Assembly (NCBI RefSeq): GCF_017591425.1 | Contig: NW_024466512.1 | Location: forward strand, 17,487,001-17,551,000 | Direction of reading: 5' to 3' | DNA: 64,000 nucleotides | From: Ochotona curzoniae | Lineage: Eukaryota > Chordata > Mammalia > Lagomorpha > Ochotonidae | Shown here: positions 59,536 to 64,000 of the stretch, in pieces | How positions within the stretch are numbered: the stretch's first letter is position 1 | Layout of the letters: each line of letters begins with the position of its first letter | The notes under the pieces: model-generated | Database searches by the model: none | What the model was told of the DNA's origin: nothing | Seen by the model: the letters and a program-made list of their open reading frames with translations, nothing else | Translations under genes and position numbers: made by a program

Positions 59536-60775
59536 GGCTTAACTGGAACCTTTTCAGCCTTAGTCATCTACATCTGAAACACAATGAGAAAAGTTGTAAA
59601 AATAGAAGGTGAGTGAGAGAAAATTCCAGGCAAACTCTCCTGAGTATGCACAGGCACAAGGAGCCCCCTCTCCTTCCATGAAGTTCAGTTTGAGAAGGAA
59701 ATTTGTTTGTTTAGTTGGAGGTAAATGCATTGGAAGGATATACAAAACACTGCTACCTGTGATTTTGTGTATAATTAAACAATCTTGGACCATAGTTTTC
59801 ATTATTTATTTATATGGAGGGATTTTTTTTAAGTCCCAGAATTGAATAACCTTGTATAGCAGATATAACAGTAAACATTGACCAGTGCAAAAATATTTTC
59901 CATGTATTATTGATGAAACATGCTTCTCCACACTTTAGTATGCACAGGGAACTTTGCGCTAAAGGATAGACAGCCTGCTTCCATGTATTGCAGTGCAGTT
60001 AGTAGTGCAGTTAGTCATTAATGCAAAGAGATCCGATAAAACATGGTGCAGATAGAATGATCTAGATTATAATGCAATAATGCTCAACACTTTTGTTTTA
60101 AGGCCAGAAGTCAAATTGTTATTATGTTTGGCTAGATATGCTTAAAGCAAATCTTGGGTTCTAACTCAGAAAATAAGGTCATTTTGAGTGCATCCTTGAA
60201 TAAATTCTGTGTTGATAGCATTTTTCTTTCATGATGCTGGAAAAACCAGCAGTTGGACTTCATCCCCAAGTTTTCTAGCAATGACAGACCACCAAAACCA
60301 GTCTTTAAACACAGAATTGTCTGGTTTCAATGATTAATAGTTTATAGTTCTTAAAGCAAAAACAGAAGTTGGTCCTAATATCACTTTTAAGTATTCAAGA
60401 AACTCCTAGAACACTAACAGTGAGCACACTGGCAAATAAAAATTGTTGGAAACACTTTCATCTTTAAGATTTTTGTTGTTGTAGTTTTACTGTAGGTGAA
60501 AGAAAATGTAAACAGAGTAAGCAGATAGATCAGCCATACTAGAGTTTGGAAAAGAAAAGATTCTACCTATTATTTTTGCTTTTACCTCTCATTATAGAGA
60601 GTGGGAGTAAGTGTTACTAAAAACAGCCAACTCCTGCCCTTCCCAGTAATGCACAATCTTTATCACTGCTGTTGACAGAGACATGTGCACAGAGAGAGCT
60701 ACAGCAGGATCCAAACAATTGTTTAATATCCAGGTTATACTGAACCCAGCCAAGCCAGTAGACTTTCTGGCTTTA
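59536..60775. other. Intron, no gene seen
   Basis: Unique sequence; a 12-bp unit AGTGCAGTTAGT occurs twice in contact at about 59993-60016. Confidence 0.5.
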
Positions 60776-61075
60776 TTTTTTTCTAATTCATTTTACTTAT
60801 TTGAAAGGCAGGCACACACACACACACTCACACACTCACATGAACTTTTATCAGTTGATTTTCTCTCCATATGCCAATAATAGTCAGGACCTAGCCATGC
60901 TAAATTCAGGAGCTTGAAATTCAGTGTACATCCGCCATGTGAGTGTCAGGAATCCGACTGCTTGGTTATCACCTTCTGTGTCCCAGGGTCTGCATTCACA
61001 GCCAGCTGGCATTGAGGGAAGAGGCTGACATACTCTCTTTCCAGTTAAACACTGGGCTGTAAGCCTCCCCTGAGC
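60776..61075 (-). mobile_element. Old C-SINE-type copy
   Basis: TTTACTTATTTGAAAGGCAG is the complement of the tail and GTTAAACACTGGGCTGTAAG lies at the head end. The middle carries a CACACACA run (60811-60838). Confidence 0.55.
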
Positions 61076-61737
61076 TGCTACTTTTTATCATTGCACTTCA
61101 GGGATGCCAGATTTTGCCTGGTAATAAAAGGTGGTAATTATTTCCTGAAGACATTCTGAATAGCAGGCAAGGGGAGCAAATGGGTAACCTGGAACTACTC
61201 ATTGATACCTTGAAACACTAGCTAATTGCTGAGCTTTCCAGTTGACATTTTTCCAGATAGCTCATTGTTTTGTTGAGCCTTGTGACCTTCTCATTATCCA
61301 TGAAGGTCAGCAGTACTTCCAGTGGGAAGATGGAGAGCCACCTGCCATAGGCAAGCAGCCCCTGCAGCCCTTACCTGAAATGATGGTGAGACGGTCACTT
61401 TCTGTTGTATCCAGGTAGATCCCTGTATCCAAATGGATATCAAGTGTGTCTGGGGGGGAAATGATAAAAACCTCCTTAGGAAAGTTCTGCTCCCTGGGAT
61501 GAGAAGGAAGAAGCAGGATTTCCTATTTTAAGTATGGACTCTGAACTCCAGGCCTGTGTCATTCAGGGAAAACTCACTAACAGCAAAAATAGGGCCTTCA
61601 GGAAATCATTTTCCACAGATGAAGAGTGACTAAGCAGCTAAGTCGCAGCCTCTTTGTGTTGGGAAAAAGTTCAAGTGGCAGAAGTTCTGCAAATTACCCT
61701 AGATTATTGTGCTTATTTCGAAGAATTCATAGACCAT
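61076..61737. other. Intron, no gene seen
   Basis: Unique sequence. Confidence 0.5.
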
Positions 61738-61822
61738 CGTACCGTCTCCCTTTCCTTTCTCCCTGCTTTCCTCCTTCCCTCTCTGTCCCTTCCTTGCTTC
61801 TTTCCTTCCTGCCCTGCCTTTA
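61738..61822. repeat. Polypyrimidine tract
   Basis: About 85 bases of C/T on the + strand with few interruptions (TCTCCCTTTCCTTTCTCC and similar). Ser/Leu/Pro-rich frames across it are artefacts. Confidence 0.85.
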
Positions 61823-63480
61823 GTCTGTCAGTTTGTCGATATGAGCATGTATAGTTTTATAGGTGTGCCTGTGAAATATTCAGAGCTGAGCTCCTATGGT
61901 AGCTTTGTTTGGTCTCTGTGTGTTTGTATACCTATGTCTATGTTGAGCGAGGATGGTTATTTTCACCCCATGAAAATGACAGACATAGTGATTCAATATA
62001 AATTATAAATATCTTTTGAAATATTTTGGCTTATTCAAAAGACAAGGATGTGGGGGTGGGGATGAATGCGAGAGGTCCCATCCAGTGCTTTTTAATCCCC
62101 AAATGTGAATGATGGCTGGGATTAGGCAGGAGCCAAAATGAGGAACTCAATCTAAGCATCTCACGTGGGAGGGGCTACTCTCTTGAGTCAACACTTGTGT
62201 CCCCCGTGGTCCGCGCTGGCAGGTAGGAGCAGTTCCAAATACGAGCGAGGCATAAACCCAGACACACTAATAAAACGCCAAGGCTTCTTCTGCTAAATGC
62301 ATGACTATCTGATGGAGAAGTTAGAGGATTGAAAATAAACAAAGGAAGTATTTCTTGGTGGGAAGGATATACTTTCCTTGTTGCTACTTGGACATTTTTA
62401 ACAGAAGTAATGTCCCATTTGTACTGGGAATGGGGTACAGGAGGAGGAAGCAAAGGTGGAGAGGAGCTCCCAAGCACGAGCTGCAGAGGCTCCCAGGTGG
62501 ACAGGCACGAGGGAAAGGATGTGGCACTTTGAGAGAATGGTGGCACCTGTAGCATGAGAAGAGGCTGCACACGTGACATGGGACTTACTGTTCAGGGACT
62601 CAGCTATGTACCAGAAGTGCAGAGTGATGTAATATCTGCATTATGCTCACGGGCATTGGATAGCACAGTTGAGTGACAGCGAAGAGAGAAACCAGTTCAG
62701 AAGCATTTGATTATTTTCCATGTTTTAATGGAGCCAATTAAGATTCTGCAAATCCTGACCTTATGAAAGTACAGAAAGTCTGAAGCTCAATTAATCTTAC
62801 TCTATACCAATTCCAGAGATACAGTATGATTGGACGCATTATGTGTGCAGCAGAGTAGTTATTTTCTATTTAGCATTGCTCACTGCGAGATAACACTGAG
62901 TAATATGTGCCTGCAAGACCTTTTCAGATCAGCTTTGATATCAGGTACATATCGGGAAGTAAGATGCGCCTGTGTTTTCACCATGCTCTGAGTCAAACAA
63001 TACAGTCACTTTTGCAGTGTTGCTCTGTTATTTGGGTGACAGGGTTGGTTCTTAGTTCACACACAAGTGTAGGTAATCCTTACAGTGTTAAACAAGGGGA
63101 AAATTAATTTTACCGTTTTGCTGTATGAATCACTGTTCAAGTCACCCAACCACAGAGATACACTTAGCTGGTAAGTCTTTCATTTGTTAGTAGTGGGGTT
63201 ATTAGGAAAATATACTTACTGCATATAAAGGAGTTTCATATGCAAGCCCAACTAATGGCATGTATTATTCTTGCTAGAGTTCAAACTAGCCGTCATCAAA
63301 TAGATTGTATAGTGTTTTCATTTGAAGTGAGACTTTGCTGTCAGGCTGTATATTTCTACAGAAAGTTGATGTATTCCAAGGACTGTGAGATGGGAGCCCG
63401 GGGTTGTGAATGACAGGTGACTTGAGGCATGTGTGATGTCTATAACGTGGATGTTCCTTTTCATATTTTTCCAATTTTAG
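61823..63480. other. End of 19.3-kb SORCS1 intron
   Basis: Unique sequence ending in the CCAATTTTAG acceptor. A 134-codon minus-strand frame (62175-62579) has no recognised domain. Confidence 0.5.
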
Positions 63481-63545
63481 GTCTGTGATGGCATCAAACA
63501 AGGAACCAGATCTCATTCATCTTGAGGCCCGAACTGTGGATGGTC
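63481..63545 (+). CDS. SORCS1: SORCS1 internal exon, VPS10 beta-propeller (65 bp)
   Basis: The first base (G) completes the Trp codon left open by the previous exon. Then follow 21 codons reading SVMASNKEPDL, IHLEARTVDG, and a single C that opens the next codon (expected His in this family). The acceptor is CCAATTTTAG and the donor GTAAGT. NKEPDL fits SORCS1 (I recall DKEADL in SORCS3). Together with the two upstream exons this gives 99 consecutive residues in one frame without a stop, so this is a live gene and not a pseudogene. The next exon lies beyond the window. Confidence 0.95.
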
Positions 63546-64000
63546 GTAAGTAAACCAATCTTTGTAGTAATGGTATTTCTATCAATCTGAGTATGTTGTC
63601 ACAGAAGTAGTGTGCCAAATCACGTGGGTAGGAAAGCTTTTCTCTAGTCATCCCAAATGATCTTCATCCTTTTCACAAATACATATACCTGTATATATTT
63701 ACAGATATGCATTTGAATATGTAATTCCAGGTGTATTTGGGTAGTGGTGATAGGAGCACATTTCTATAACCTAATTGAGGTATTTCCAGGTAAATAGAAA
63801 GCCTACATACTCTGATTATTGCAGTATTTTGTTGTTGTTGTTATTGTTGTTGGAGCAGTTGTTGTGCTTTATTTTATTTTTCATTTTGTCAGATATTATC
63901 TAGGCAGAAGGCTACTGTCTCATTTGATGATTCACAAAATACATGGGGAAAAAAGTAAAAAGTAGAGAATAGTTCTTCATGTCCCCATCCTAAGTGACAT
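63546..64000. other. Start of next SORCS1 intron
   Basis: Begins with the GTAAGT donor; a (GTT)n-like tract lies at 63829-63852. The intron runs past the window edge. Confidence 0.7.

Noticed and set aside
1..64000. CRISPR arrays, operons, bacterial-type elements, tRNA or rRNA genes
   Set aside because: None seen; regularly repeated words are SINE parts, and the tRNA-like boxes belong to SINE heads.

Overview
The window is nuclear genomic DNA from a lagomorph, and every recognisable coding base belongs to one gene. The lagomorph call rests on about 33 copies or fragments of the tRNA-derived C-SINE (lagomorph C repeat), usually about 320 bp and ending in an AATAAAAATAAAT-type tail, on both strands. 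From remembered consensus differences the younger copies (CCGGTTCTAATCCC in the B-box region) look more like pika (Ochotona) than rabbit; that is inference.

Gene content: three internal exons of SORCS1, a VPS10-domain sorting receptor, lie on the + strand at 27355-27513, 44086-44159 and 63481-63545. They read in one frame, have consensus splice sites, and their split codons match across both introns (TG|G, then a C| awaiting the next exon). They encode part of the VPS10 beta-propeller, including two Asp-box motifs. The window is therefore the end of one long intron (over 27 kb), a complete 16.6-kb intron, a complete 19.3-kb intron, and the start of another. The start codon, signal peptide, transmembrane segment and 3' end lie outside. 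I saw no other exon.

Layout: 1-5.1 kb holds a young SINE, then a degraded LINE-1 with its 5' UTR and ORF1 but a broken, partly inverted ORF2. 5.1-27.35 kb is intron with SINEs and an ERV LTR inserted into a SINE. 27.36-27.51 kb is the first exon. 27.5-44.1 kb is intron with two more antisense LTRs, SINEs and a tiny U6 snRNA insertion with target-site duplication. 44.1-63.5 kb is intron with a five-SINE cluster (46.2-48.1 kb), a striking 51-bp-arm hairpin at 50.2 kb, and a long repeat-poor stretch (53.2-60.8 kb). The last 455 bases are intron.

The most interesting signals are the hairpin at 50195-50312 (48 of 51 bases paired, 16-nt loop), the U6 micro-insertion at 30852-30887, the nested LTR in a SINE at 17665-18537, and the imperfectly duplicated 5' UTR of the broken LINE-1. 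I found no complete undescribed gene system; the hairpin is the best candidate for something new. Simple repeats and old mammalian repeats (MIR-like) fill in the rest.
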